Shown: positions 43,703-52,600 of the stretch, in pieces
How positions within the stretch are numbered: position 1 is the first letter of the stretch
Layout of the letters: the number at the start of each line of letters is the position of its first letter
Origin: Noviherbaspirillum sp. L7-7A
Lineage (GTDB): Bacteria > Pseudomonadota > Gammaproteobacteria > Burkholderiales > Burkholderiaceae_D
Direction of reading: 5' to 3'
DNA: 64,000 nt
Assembly (NCBI RefSeq): GCF_019052805.1
Contig: NZ_JAHQRJ010000001.1
Location: 62,001 to 126,000, forward strand
The notes under the pieces: generated by a model
Databases searched by the model: none
Told to the model about the DNA's origin: nothing
The model's input: only the letters and a program-made list of their open reading frames with translations
Made by a program: the position numbers and the translations under genes

Positions 43703-44677
43703 TCAGGACAGCAGGGACAAATGGCCCTGCCGGTCCAGCCCATAACGCTGCAGGTCGCTGGCGAGAAACAGACTGCCCTGATAGCTGGCGCGGGCTTCCG
43801 CCTCGATGTCGCCCAGTGTGGGCGCGCCATTGCGCGCTGCATCCGGCTCCTGATAGCGCGGGCTGAAATGGGTCAGCACGAGGTTGGGGATGCCGGCCTC
43901 GCTGGCAAAGCGGGCCACCGCCGCCGCCGAGCTGTGTTGCGGCCCAGGCCCTGACTTCTCAAGGCCAGCCGCGGTATAGGTGGACTCATGCACCAGCACA
44001 TCGGCCTCGGCTGCCTCGGCGGCCAGCAGCGCCGGGCTGTCATTGTCGCCGCCGACGATGATTTTGCGCGGCTTTCGCGGGGCGAGCAGGTAATCACGCG
44101 CATGTATCGTGCGGCCGTCCGCCAGCATCAGGTCGCGGCCCTGCTGGATCCGGCCCCAGCCGGGGCCGGCCGGCACGGCATCGCGCCTGAGCTTGTCCAC
44201 GTCCAGCTTGCCTTCCACTGTCTTTTCACAAAAACTGTAGGCATAGGACGGCACCCGGTGCGACAGGGCAGTGGCCCGCACATCGAGGTCGGGCAACGGC
44301 TGCGCATCCGCCAGCGCTTCCACATTGATGAATTGCAGCGGATAGGGCAGGCGCAGTTCGGTCGTTTCCAGCACGCAGTCGATGAAGCGGCCTATCGAAG
44401 GCGGGCCAATGATGAACAGCGCTTCGGTCCGGTTCAGCATGCCGGCGCTGGCCAGCAGCCCCGGCAGTCCATAACAGTGGTCGCCATGGATATGGGTGAT
44501 GAAAATGGCGCGCAGCGTCATCAGCGACAGGCTGGTGCGCAGGATGCGATGCTGCGTGGCTTCGCCGCAGTCGATCAGGCACCACTGCCTTGATGACTCC
44601 GTACGCAAGGCCAGCGCAGACAGGTTTCTGCTGCGCGTGGGCGTGCCGGATGAGGTGCCCAGAAACTGGAGTTCCAT
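43703..44677 (-). CDS. rnz: Ribonuclease Z
   Basis: The product has 324 residues. It is a metallo-beta-lactamase-fold nuclease with LGTSSGTPTRSRNLSALAL, the zinc motif FITHIHGDHCYGLPGL, HESTY in the exosite region, and LTHFSPRY near the C-terminus with a further metal-binding His. It removes 3' trailers from tRNA precursors or other RNAs. Since tRNAs here may encode CCA, its role may be in wider RNA turnover. It stands alone, convergent with the DapA-family gene. Confidence 0.92.
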   Translation of the reverse strand: MELQFLGTSSGTPTRSRNLSALALRTESSRQWCLIDCGEATQHRILRTSLSLMTLRAIFITHIHGDHCYGLPGLLASAGMLNRTEALFIIGPPSIGRFIDCVLETTELRLPYPLQFINVEALADAQPLPDLDVRATALSHRVPSYAYSFCEKTVEGKLDVDKLRRDAVPAGPGWGRIQQGRDLMLADGRTIHARDYLLAPRKPRKIIVGGDNDSPALLAAEAAEADVLVHESTYTAAGLEKSGPGPQHSSAAAVARFASEAGIPNLVLTHFSPRYQEPDAARNGAPTLGDIEAEARASYQGSLFLASDLQRYGLDRQGHLSLLS

Positions 44678-44875
44678 TGTCTATCCATTTGTTGAGGCAA
44701 GCCGCTTGAGTGCCATTGGCTTGTCCATAGCCCATAACACCTGTCATCGGCAATTCAAACCGCCCTGACGATGCGCGCTCATGTATCACCATCAGTGAGC
44801 GCTTCGCAGCATGCGTTCCCGGCCGGCGGGGTTGTTCACTATCTGCAGCTTGCGATGCCTTGCCCGCACCGCGTC

Positions 44876-45316
44876 TCACCAGTGCAGGGAAAGCAGCACC
44901 CGCTGCATGTTGGGCCCGCACAGGCTGCTGATCTCATCGCGCCTGGCCCATCGGAAGCCATCCATCTCGGGCGTGGGCTGGCCCGTGACCGGATGGATGA
45001 AATGGCTGATGCAGACCAGATTGTCGATGCCACGCACGTACTCTGGCGCCTGTACCTTGAACAGGTGCAGGCGCTTGTCCGGCCGGAAATCGAAGAGTCC
45101 CAGTTCCAGGAACAGATCGGTGGCGAACTCGAGCCCGGTTTCCTCATGCAGTTCGCGCCGAGCGGTCCTGACGGCCGGCTCGCCCGGTTCCTGCATGCCC
45201 TTGGGCAGATCCCAAAGGTCATGGCCGGTCACGTGGCACAGCAGCAGTTCGCCGCTGCTATTGAGTACCAGGGTGCCGCAGGAAATGGGTAAGTCCTTGC
45301 GTGTACTGAAATCCAT
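44876..45316 (-). CDS. Nudix hydrolase
   Basis: The product has 146 residues. The Nudix box G-x5-E-x7-RRELHEETGLE is complete (GMQEPGEPAVRTARRELHEE). The core is ISCGTLVLNSSGELLLCHVTGHDLWDLPKGM, a pattern seen in housecleaning NTP or dinucleoside polyphosphate hydrolases; the substrate is unknown. Start ATG 45316 has GGAAAGG upstream and is preferred over the longer frame from 45376. The 198 bp on to the RNase Z start hold nothing recognised. Confidence 0.88.
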   Translation of the reverse strand: MDFSTRKDLPISCGTLVLNSSGELLLCHVTGHDLWDLPKGMQEPGEPAVRTARRELHEETGLEFATDLFLELGLFDFRPDKRLHLFKVQAPEYVRGIDNLVCISHFIHPVTGQPTPEMDGFRWARRDEISSLCGPNMQRVLLSLHW

Positions 45317-45501
45317 GAATTTGCCTTTCCAAGGGACTGTCGGGAATGGAAACCCTGGAATGCGCAGGGGCATCACGCTGCCTGCCGTGAGTGATCCTTA
45401 CCACAGGGTCACTGGCGCTGCTAGACATGCTGTAGCACTGGACGCCAGCGGTGGGAGCCGGTCAGGCCCATCGGCACAAGCTGCGGCGCATCGCGGCCAG
45501 C

Positions 45502-45717
45502 CTATTGGGTCTGGTAATACCAGGCAATGAAGCCATTGGTCTTCCAGCCCGCTGCCTTGAGCGCGCTGCGGTCGCTTTCAGACATGGCTGAAAACAGGAA
45601 ATCCTGCAGGCTGATCGGTGCTGGTCCGGATGAGAGCACAACCGCAGGGTTGGGCGAGTACTTCTTGAATATCGGTAAGGCCACTGCAATCGCTGTTTCA
45701 AGTTCAGTCAAGGTCAT
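45502..45717 (-). CDS. Small hypothetical protein
   Basis: The product has 71 residues (MTLTELETAIAVALPIFKKY start), with a short hydrophilic C-terminus (WKTNGFIAWYYQTQ). No domain recognised and no membrane segment clear. ATG 45717 has a strong GGGGAGC ribosome site, the main reason to call it. The open frame extends to 45822 without further support. Unknown function. Confidence 0.5.
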   Translation of the reverse strand: MTLTELETAIAVALPIFKKYSPNPAVVLSSGPAPISLQDFLFSAMSESDRSALKAAGWKTNGFIAWYYQTQ

Positions 45718-46005
45718 TGATGCTCCCCTGGTGGAGGCGGATAGACGACACACCGTGCCGTGAACATACTGCAGGCCTGGTTGAAATTCAGTCAGAAAAA
45801 TTCCCGATCTCATGTAGGACATCGACTGCCTGCAACCCGAGCTTCAGTTCAGATAAAGGGTTTTTCCTACGCCAGATCAGGCAGTTCTCTGACGCAGGCT
45901 GATGGCTGCTTTCGCTAGACTGTTCGTTTGAGCTGACCTTCCAGCCAACTCCGGCATGCCATGCCATGCGGGCAATGTGGTTTACCTGTCGATGAGGTCG
46001 TCAGC
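45718..46005. other. Intergenic region, nothing firm
   Basis: This is 288 bp between the small hypothetical gene and the small membrane-protein frame. No RNA gene, repeat or good promoter was seen. Confidence 0.4.
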
Positions 46006-46104
46006 ATGCTTGCTTTCTTTACAAGCCGCCCCGTGCTACTCGCATTCGCCATATTCACCGCAGCGTTGGCCGTGGGGGCGTTGATTTATTTCGACCTGAT
46101 CTGA
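46006..46104 (+). CDS. Possible small membrane protein (32 aa)
   Basis: A 32-residue frame opens MLAFFTSRPVLLAFAIFTAA and continues into a single long hydrophobic segment before a short IYFDLI end. A GAGG ribosome site lies 8 bp upstream. It fits the one-helix small membrane proteins often missed in annotation. The evidence is limited to the start, the ribosome site and the hydrophobicity. It lies 61 bp before the metallopeptidase gene on the same strand. Confidence 0.45.
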   Translation: MLAFFTSRPVLLAFAIFTAALAVGALIYFDLI

Positions 46105-46165
46105 AGCTGGAAATCTCATTGCCGGGGGGCGACTTCATTCCTATTCCTTTCAATAGCCAAGATTG

Positions 46166-47269
46166 ATGAAAACCTTTCATTGCGACCGATGCGGACAGCA
46201 GGTGTTTTTCGAGAATGTCCTCTGTGAGAATTGCGGTGGAATGCTGGGCTATCTGCCGCAACAGCGCGGAATCACCACGTTCGAACCCAACGGCAATGGC
46301 CTGTGGCGCAGCCTGAACCCGGCCAACGAAGGCCAGCTGTTCAAGCAGTGCTTCAATTATTTCCGCGAAGAGGTATGCAACTGGATGCTGCCTGCCGAAA
46401 GTCCTGAAGATCTATGCGTGTCCTGCCAGCTGACGCATTCCATTCCGGTGTTGTCGGGACAGAACAGGCTCTATTGGCGGCGCCTGGAGGCGGCCAAGCG
46501 GCGGCTGCTGTATTCGCTGATGGAGTTGAAGCTCACGCCGGACTCCAAGCACAAGTCACCGCAGACGGGCCTGGCCTTTGAGTTCCTGCAGGACCTGCCG
46601 ATGAAGCGGGTGATGACGGGCCACGACAATGGCCTGATCACGCTCAATATCGCCGAAGCGGATCCGGCGTTTCGTGAGAAGGTCAGGGAGCAGATGCATG
46701 AGCCGTACCGCACCCTGCTTGGCCACTTCAGGCATGAAAGCGGCCATTATTACTTCGACCGCCTGATCGCGGGCGGCCAGTGGGTGGAGCCCTATCGCGC
46801 CCTGTTCGGCGACGAGCGGGCGGACTATGGGGAAAGCCTGCAGAAGCACTACGAGAACGGCCCGCCGGACGACTGGAACCAGCACTACATCAGCAGCTAC
46901 GCCAGCAGCCACCCATGGGAAGACTGGGCCGAAAGCTGGGCGCACTATCTGCACATGATAGACACGCTCGACACCGCATTCGCCTGCGGCATGACGCTGC
47001 GGCCCAAGCGCAATGACGAGCCGCAACTATTGCTGGAGAGGCAGCCGCTGAAGAGCGCATCGTTCAACGACATGATGGCGGACTGGTTCGCCCTGACCTA
47101 TGTGCTCAACAGCCTGAACCGCAGCGTCGGCATGCCCGATGCCTATCCCTTCACGCTGTCAGCGCTGGTCAGGCAAAAGCTGGAGTTCATCCACAACGTG
47201 ATACTGGAACGGCAGAAGACGGCGCCGCAGGCAACAAGTGGTGAAGGAGCGCCTAGCATCGTGGTCTGA
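46166..47269 (+). CDS. Putative zinc-binding metallopeptidase with zinc-ribbon N-terminus
   Basis: The product has 367 residues. Two CxxC knuckles at the N-terminus (HCDRCG and CENCG) form a zinc ribbon. A third cysteine pair is likely at LCVSCQ. The peptidase motif is FRHESGHYYFDRL (HExxH). Further on, HPWEDWAESWAHYLHMIDTLD provides a probable third ligand. It matches the family of putative zinc-binding metallopeptidases (DUF2248-like) of unknown substrate. It has no signal peptide, so it is probably cytoplasmic. The TTG at 46163 is rejected in favour of ATG 46166. Confidence 0.88.
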   Translation: MKTFHCDRCGQQVFFENVLCENCGGMLGYLPQQRGITTFEPNGNGLWRSLNPANEGQLFKQCFNYFREEVCNWMLPAESPEDLCVSCQLTHSIPVLSGQNRLYWRRLEAAKRRLLYSLMELKLTPDSKHKSPQTGLAFEFLQDLPMKRVMTGHDNGLITLNIAEADPAFREKVREQMHEPYRTLLGHFRHESGHYYFDRLIAGGQWVEPYRALFGDERADYGESLQKHYENGPPDDWNQHYISSYASSHPWEDWAESWAHYLHMIDTLDTAFACGMTLRPKRNDEPQLLLERQPLKSASFNDMMADWFALTYVLNSLNRSVGMPDAYPFTLSALVRQKLEFIHNVILERQKTAPQATSGEGAPSIVV

Positions 47270-47435
47270 GGCCCTTCCGCGGCGCTATCCGGGAGCCTGC
47301 GCGGCACAAGGAGCGGCGGCAGCTCTGTAAGCAGCGCCGCCGCTGCGTCATGCCCACCGTCGATGCCTCACTGCAGCGCGCTTCTGCCGCGGCTGCGGGT
47401 CAGTTCCCTGACTGGCGTCGCGGGGACGGAGCGCT

Positions 47436-47648
47436 TCATGCCTGCGCGCTGCCATCCTTCAGCGGCTCCCCCTCCAGCACCAGCAGATAGTGGCCGCTGT
47501 GATCCGGCCCGAAATAGGCCTTCGCCGTGTAATAGCTTTTCTGATCCGGCGAGAACGGTTCGCCGATGGGAGGCATATGGCTCAGTTCCTGCGTGCCGAA
47601 ATCCTGGCTGGTGCCGTCCGGCAGCTGGCGGGTAATCCTGACTTGCAT
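47436..47648 (-). CDS. Small hypothetical protein
   Basis: The product has 70 residues (MQVRITRQLPDGTSQDFGTQ start), a probable all-beta mini-domain with PPIGEPFSPDQKSYYTAKAYFGPDHSGHYLLVLEGEP. No family recognised. ATG 47648 has GAGGATC as ribosome site. It lies alone between the metallopeptidase and the YihY-family gene, on the opposite strand to both. Confidence 0.55.
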   Translation of the reverse strand: MQVRITRQLPDGTSQDFGTQELSHMPPIGEPFSPDQKSYYTAKAYFGPDHSGHYLLVLEGEPLKDGSAQA

Positions 47649-47892
47649 GGTGATCCTCGGAAAAGGGAAAGCAGGTAGACGCCGTCTGCCGCGCACTGGT
47701 TCAACTGCCGGGCCAGCGTGTCCACATCCCTTGATCCATACGATAGACACGGATCAATAGCCCTGGCCCTATGTGCGCCTGCGTACCGATGACAGCCAGT
47801 CGGCCGGAGTATGATTTTTGCAAGACTGGCTGTGATCCCGTTTCGCAGCGCCATCCGGCAATGAATCAGTACCGACGCCTACCAGACTAGCC

Positions 47893-49482
47893 ATGAACCA
47901 ATTACATGATTTTCCCTCCCGGAGTGCCGTCCAGGTCGATGACCAGGGCAATGCCTTGCTCAGCTACCGGCCCGTGCATCCCAGCCTGGCCGAGCGCGTG
48001 AAGAAACCCGCTGCCGTCACCGGCGCGATGCTGGGCGCTGCCGCACTGGGCTACCTTGCCCTGCTGACCAAGGGCCGCGCGAAGGCGAAGCGGCCGCTTT
48101 CGCCGCAGGAAGCGGCACACAGGCTGGCTGCCAAGCCGGCGCCCGGCATGCCCGCCGGCCGCCTGCCGATGGCGCCGCCGACAGGCATCGCCCGGGTCGC
48201 TGCGCCCGTCATCGCAACGCCCGCTGGCGCTGCCAAGGCGGGAAGCAGCGTTGCGCCGCGCCATGCCAAGGCCAATGCCAAGGCGGTGCGCAAGCAAATC
48301 CGGCAGCAGGGCACATGGCGCCAGCTGTTCAATACCGGCAAGTCGCTGATGGCCCTGTTCAACGCGGTGGCTGCATTGAAGGCGGCTCAGAATCATGTCG
48401 ATCCGGTTCCCACGCCAGACGCACCGCATGCCGGCATGCCGCCGCCCCCGACCAGTGTCGAAACCCTCGCAGCCACCGGCCTGCCAGCCGACGCCAATGC
48501 CAGCGTCAAGGCCGAGGCTGCCACGGCGGTTGCGCCGGCTGCCAGCCAGCCGGCTTTCAAGCCCATACCCAAAGGCTCATTTCTCACCCGCTCCTGGCAC
48601 CTGATCAAGGCAGCCGTGTCGTCATGGGTGGATGACTTTGCCCCCAGCATGGGCGCGGCCCTGTCGTACTACACCGTGTTTTCGCTGGCGCCGATGCTGC
48701 TGATCGTCATCGGCGTGGCCGGCCTGATCTTTGGCGCGGAGGCGGCCCGTGGCGAGATCGTGACCCAGTTGCGTGGTCTCATGGGCGAGCAGGGCGCGGT
48801 TGCGGTGGAAGAACTGCTCAAGTCGGCCAGCGACCCTGGCAAGGGCATCTTCGCCACCATCGTCGGCTTCGTCACGCTGCTGGTGGGCGCCACCGCGGTA
48901 TTCGCCGAGCTGCAAAGCTCGCTGGACCGGATATGGCGTACGCCGGCGCCGCCCAATGAAAGCGGCATCTGGGGCATCATCCGCACCCGCATCCTGTCGT
49001 TCGGCCTGATTCTGGGCCTGGGCTTTTTGATGATCGTGTCGCTGGTGCTCTCGGCGGCGCTGGCGGCGCTGGGCAACTGGTGGGGCAGTTACCTGGGCAA
49101 CTGGGAATTCGTGCTGCAGGCGCTGAACTTCGCGGTTTCCTTCGGCGTGGTCACCGTCCTCTTCGCGGCCATCTACAAGTTCATGCCGCATGCCACCATC
49201 GCATGGAAGAATGTATGGGTCGGCGCCATCGTCACCGCGCTTCTCTTCACCATAGGCAAATTCCTGATCGGCCTTTACATCGGCAAGAGCGGCGTTGCCT
49301 CCGGCTTCGGCGCTGCCGGCTCGTTTGCGGTGCTGCTGGTCTGGGTCTATTACTCGGCGCAGATCTTCCTGCTCGGCGCCGAATTCACCTGGGTCTACTC
49401 GCATCGCAACGATCCGCCGCCGAACGCCGCGCCGGTGCCAGTGCGTAGCGACGCTGGCCAGGCAACGGCGGCAACAGCCTGA
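47893..49482 (+). CDS. YihY/BrkB-family membrane protein with N-terminal extension
   Basis: The product has 529 residues; typical family members have about 280-430. Residues ~228-510 are the YihY domain with about six membrane segments (WVDDFAPSMGAALSYYTVFSLAPMLLIVIG, TLLVGATAVFAELQSSLDRIW, then FAVLLVWVYYSAQIFLLGAEFTWVY). The first ~225 residues form an Ala/Pro/Lys-rich stretch with one hydrophobic segment (VTGAMLGAAALGYLALL) near residues 42-58. Despite the old name, the family is not RNase BN. Function remains unclear, perhaps in envelope transport. It ends at 49482. Confidence 0.88.
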   Translation: MNQLHDFPSRSAVQVDDQGNALLSYRPVHPSLAERVKKPAAVTGAMLGAAALGYLALLTKGRAKAKRPLSPQEAAHRLAAKPAPGMPAGRLPMAPPTGIARVAAPVIATPAGAAKAGSSVAPRHAKANAKAVRKQIRQQGTWRQLFNTGKSLMALFNAVAALKAAQNHVDPVPTPDAPHAGMPPPPTSVETLAATGLPADANASVKAEAATAVAPAASQPAFKPIPKGSFLTRSWHLIKAAVSSWVDDFAPSMGAALSYYTVFSLAPMLLIVIGVAGLIFGAEAARGEIVTQLRGLMGEQGAVAVEELLKSASDPGKGIFATIVGFVTLLVGATAVFAELQSSLDRIWRTPAPPNESGIWGIIRTRILSFGLILGLGFLMIVSLVLSAALAALGNWWGSYLGNWEFVLQALNFAVSFGVVTVLFAAIYKFMPHATIAWKNVWVGAIVTALLFTIGKFLIGLYIGKSGVASGFGAAGSFAVLLVWVYYSAQIFLLGAEFTWVYSHRNDPPPNAAPVPVRSDAGQATAATA

Positions 49483-49546
49483 ACACAACAAATCGCCGGA
49501 GGCCAGCGAGCCATCCGGCCAAAGAAGAAGAATACGGCAACAGGAT

Positions 49547-50044
49547 ATGGTCAAGTTCATCAGCCGGGAAGCCTATTTCTGGATCCTCCAGCGTCTCTGC
49601 GCGATCTATCGCGCCCCGGTCCCCGACGAGCCAGCCCAGCGGCTGGCCGCATCCTTTCATTCGCCTGAAAGCCTGCTGCAGAGCGCGCGCATGTTCGGCT
49701 TCGATACCGCGTCACGCAATTGCAAGGCAGAGCGTCTGTGCAATGAGGCGTTCCCGCTGATTGCCTGGCAGAAGGGGCAGGGCAGGCAGTCAGTGCCGTC
49801 GGCATTGCGGGAAGTGCTGCGGCCGGTGCTGCTGCTGCGTGCAGACCAGCGCAATGTGCTGATCCTCTCGCCAGGCGACGCCGTTCCCAACACCGTGCCG
49901 CTGGTTGAATTCGCCCGCAGCTTCACCGGCGCGATTACTGCGGTGACGCTGCATGAGGCAAGCCAGCAAGCTGCGGCGACCCTGCTGCCTCGGGCAGCGG
50001 CGGCAGCCAGCGCTGCAGCACCTCGGCCAGCATATCGCGGGTGA
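49547..50044 (+). CDS. Orphan C39-peptidase-like domain protein (T1SS ABC transporter N-terminus type)
   Basis: The product has 165 residues. The region SLLQSARMFGFDTASRNCKAERL, then PLIAWQKGQGRQ, VLLLRADQRNVLILSPGDAVPNTVPLVEFARSFTG is the pattern of the C39-like domain that begins HlyB-type type I secretion ATPases. The catalytic Cys and His of true C39 peptidases are not visible. No transmembrane or ATPase domain follows. The last 110 bp overlap the 3' end of the convergent hybrid kinase. It could be a stand-alone adaptor or a remnant. The ribosome site is weak. Confidence 0.55.
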   Translation: MVKFISREAYFWILQRLCAIYRAPVPDEPAQRLAASFHSPESLLQSARMFGFDTASRNCKAERLCNEAFPLIAWQKGQGRQSVPSALREVLRPVLLLRADQRNVLILSPGDAVPNTVPLVEFARSFTGAITAVTLHEASQQAAATLLPRAAAAASAAAPRPAYRG

Positions 50045-52580
50045 TCGGCTTGGGAAGATAGTCATCCATGCCGGCATCCAGGCAGCGCTCGCGGTCGCCC
50101 TCGGCGGCATTGGCCGTCATTGCCACCACGATCTGGTGACCGCCTGTTTCCGACTCCGCGGCCCGGATGCGGCGGGTGGCTTCGAAGCCGTCCAGCAGCG
50201 GCATCTGGCAATCCATCAGCACCAGTGCGTAATCATGCAGCGCCATCGCATTCAGCGCTTCCTGGCCATTCGAAGCGACATGGGCGGTGTAGCCCAGCCG
50301 GGCCAGCTGATGCAGTGCCACCTTCTGATTGGTCAGGTTGTCTTCCACCAGCAGGATCCGCCGGTCGGCATCGTTTTCGGCCGGCGCCGCTTGCAGCGCA
50401 CCGGCAGCCGGGCGAGGCACTGGCAGTGTCTGTTGCAGATAGTGCCGGTGCTCCAGCGCAAAGACGAGCGCCTGATGGAACGCCGCCTGACGTAGGGGGC
50501 AGCGCAGCGTTGCGTGAAAAGCCGCCTGTTCCCGCACCGCTGCCGCATCTTCGGCCAGCAGCACCAGCCGCATGCCGGGCTGCGCTTGCGCCAGCGCATC
50601 CGCGGCTGCTGCCGACATCGGCATGCGGCCGTCGATGACAGCCAGCGCATAAGGCGCGCTGGACGTCAGCGCCAGCGCCTGTTCCTGCGTGGCGGCACAT
50701 TGCGGCTGCATGCCCCAGGCAGCCAGATAGGAAGCCAGCGCATCGGCCTGGCCCGGCAAGGCGCAGACCACCAGGGCCTGTGCTGCCGGCAGGGGCGCTA
50801 CCGCCACTGGTGGCGCCGCTTCGGCCAGATGCAGCTCGAACCGGAATGTGGTGCCTTCGCCCAGCCGGCTTTCGACATCGATGCGCGAGCCCATCAGGCC
50901 CAGCAGCCGCTTGCAGATGGACAGGCCAAGCCCGGTGCCGCCATATTTCCGGGTAACCGAATTATCGGCCTGGATAAAGGGCTGGAACAGCCGCGCCAGG
51001 GCATGCTCGTCGATGCCTATGCCGGTGTCGCTGACCTCAAACAATATCCGGCAGCCATTCCCGGCGCGTTCGCGCAGGCTGACCCGCAGCACCACCTCGC
51101 CCGACTGGGTGAATTTCACCGCGTTGTCGATCAGGTTAAGCAGGATCTGGCGGATGCGGCCGCCATCGGCCCTGACCACGGCGGGCAGCGCGGGATCGAC
51201 AAAGCTGGTCAGCGCCAGCCCGCGGCCGGCCGCGCGGCCGATCAGGGCATCGATGCAGCCCTCTGCCAGCGGCAGCAGCGGGCAGTCGACCAGGTCAATG
51301 TCCATCTTGCCGGCCTCGATCTTCGAGAAGTCCAGCACATCGTTGATGATGGACATCAGCGCGCGCCCCGAGTCCTCGATGGTGCGGGCAAACTCGTCCT
51401 GCTGTGAACTGAGCCGGGTTTCCCGCAGCAGCGCGGCCATGCCCAGCACGCCATTCATCGGCGTGCGTATCTCGTGGCTCATGGTGGAGAGGAAGATGCT
51501 CTTGGCGGCATTGGCCTGTTCCGCCGCTTCCTTCGCCTTGCGCAGTTCCTCGCGCGTGCGCTCGCCGTCGAGGATGGTCTTGTGCAACGCGGTGGTGTAC
51601 AGCAAGGCCAGCACCGCGGCGAAGATGCCGATCAGCCTCAGCTTGTGGGCCGACTGTTCCCAGGCAATCAGCGCATGCTGCTCCGACAGGCCAACCACCG
51701 CCACCACGGGAAAGTTGCGGCTGGCGCGGAAGTTGACCAGGGTATTGTCATCCGTTTCCTCCGCGCTCCTGCGGGTGAGATCGAAGCGGCCGAACTGCTG
51801 GTCATTGTTGAGAGCGTCGAACATGGGCAGCCTGGCGTTGCGGCTGCCGATCACGAAAGGCGCATCCGGCGTTGCCGCCAGCACCACGCCCTGATAGTCA
51901 AACAGCGCTTCATAGCCGGCATCGCTGTGCGGGCCGGAGCGGTGGTCCGGGAACAGGTAGGCCGGATTGACCAGCGCCAGCAGGGTCAGGCTCGCGCCGC
52001 CCACCCGGACCAGTCTGGCGAAGGGAATCACATAGACGCCGCGCTGGCGGTACTGGCCTTCCATGCCGGCATCGATGCTGTCATCGAGTTCATGCAGGTC
52101 GCGCACGAACAGCGGGCGGCCGCTGTTGAGGCCGGTGCCGATCTCGTTGCGAAAGCCCAGCTGCTGCAGCGAGAACCTGCGGCCGATGTTGTCATCGTTC
52201 GAGCTGCTGACCACGCGCCCGCCGGCATCGAGCACCGATACCGAGCGCAGGTGCGTGGAACTGGAAGCGATGGTGTCGAGCAGGGCCTCCACATCCACGC
52301 CGCCCGGATTGCCGCCGTGCCGTTGCGCGGGCAGCATCAGCATCTTGCTGATGGCGGTGAAATTGTTGTCCACGCTGGACAGGGTGCGGCTGACATGGCT
52401 TTCCAGCATGCTGGCCAGCAGCCGCCCGCGCGCGTCCTCGGTGCGCAGCTCGTTCTGCCGGTCGTGCCTGAGCAGGACCAGCGTGCCGGCGAGAATGCCG
52501 ATGCCGCACAGGATGCCCACGGCCACCAAGAAATGCCGCATGCGCAGGGTATGCCGGCCGAGTGGGATTGCAAGCTTCAT
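49935..52580 (-). CDS. Hybrid sensor histidine kinase/response regulator
   Basis: The product has 881 residues. An N-terminal membrane helix (FLVAVGILCGIGILAGTLVLL), a Cache-like periplasmic sensor (~40-310) and a second membrane helix precede the HisKA domain (STMSHEIRTPMNGVLG with the phospho-His). The HATPase follows with N, G1 and G2 boxes (LIDNAVKFT, DTGIGID, GGTGLGLSI). Then comes a receiver-like segment that has lost its usual layout (AVIDGRMPMSAAA). The C-terminal receiver is complete (ILLVEDNLTNQKVA, LVLMDCQMPLLDG with the phospho-Asp, MTANA, PKPI). It lies 20 bp after the solute-binding gene. Confidence 0.92.
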   Translation of the reverse strand: MKLAIPLGRHTLRMRHFLVAVGILCGIGILAGTLVLLRHDRQNELRTEDARGRLLASMLESHVSRTLSSVDNNFTAISKMLMLPAQRHGGNPGGVDVEALLDTIASSSTHLRSVSVLDAGGRVVSSSNDDNIGRRFSLQQLGFRNEIGTGLNSGRPLFVRDLHELDDSIDAGMEGQYRQRGVYVIPFARLVRVGGASLTLLALVNPAYLFPDHRSGPHSDAGYEALFDYQGVVLAATPDAPFVIGSRNARLPMFDALNNDQQFGRFDLTRRSAEETDDNTLVNFRASRNFPVVAVVGLSEQHALIAWEQSAHKLRLIGIFAAVLALLYTTALHKTILDGERTREELRKAKEAAEQANAAKSIFLSTMSHEIRTPMNGVLGMAALLRETRLSSQQDEFARTIEDSGRALMSIINDVLDFSKIEAGKMDIDLVDCPLLPLAEGCIDALIGRAAGRGLALTSFVDPALPAVVRADGGRIRQILLNLIDNAVKFTQSGEVVLRVSLRERAGNGCRILFEVSDTGIGIDEHALARLFQPFIQADNSVTRKYGGTGLGLSICKRLLGLMGSRIDVESRLGEGTTFRFELHLAEAAPPVAVAPLPAAQALVVCALPGQADALASYLAAWGMQPQCAATQEQALALTSSAPYALAVIDGRMPMSAAAADALAQAQPGMRLVLLAEDAAAVREQAAFHATLRCPLRQAAFHQALVFALEHRHYLQQTLPVPRPAAGALQAAPAENDADRRILLVEDNLTNQKVALHQLARLGYTAHVASNGQEALNAMALHDYALVLMDCQMPLLDGFEATRRIRAAESETGGHQIVVAMTANAAEGDRERCLDAGMDDYLPKPITRDMLAEVLQRWLPPLPEAAGSPQLAGLPHAASPQ

Positions 52581-52600
52581 CGTCTCGTTGCCTTGCCGTC

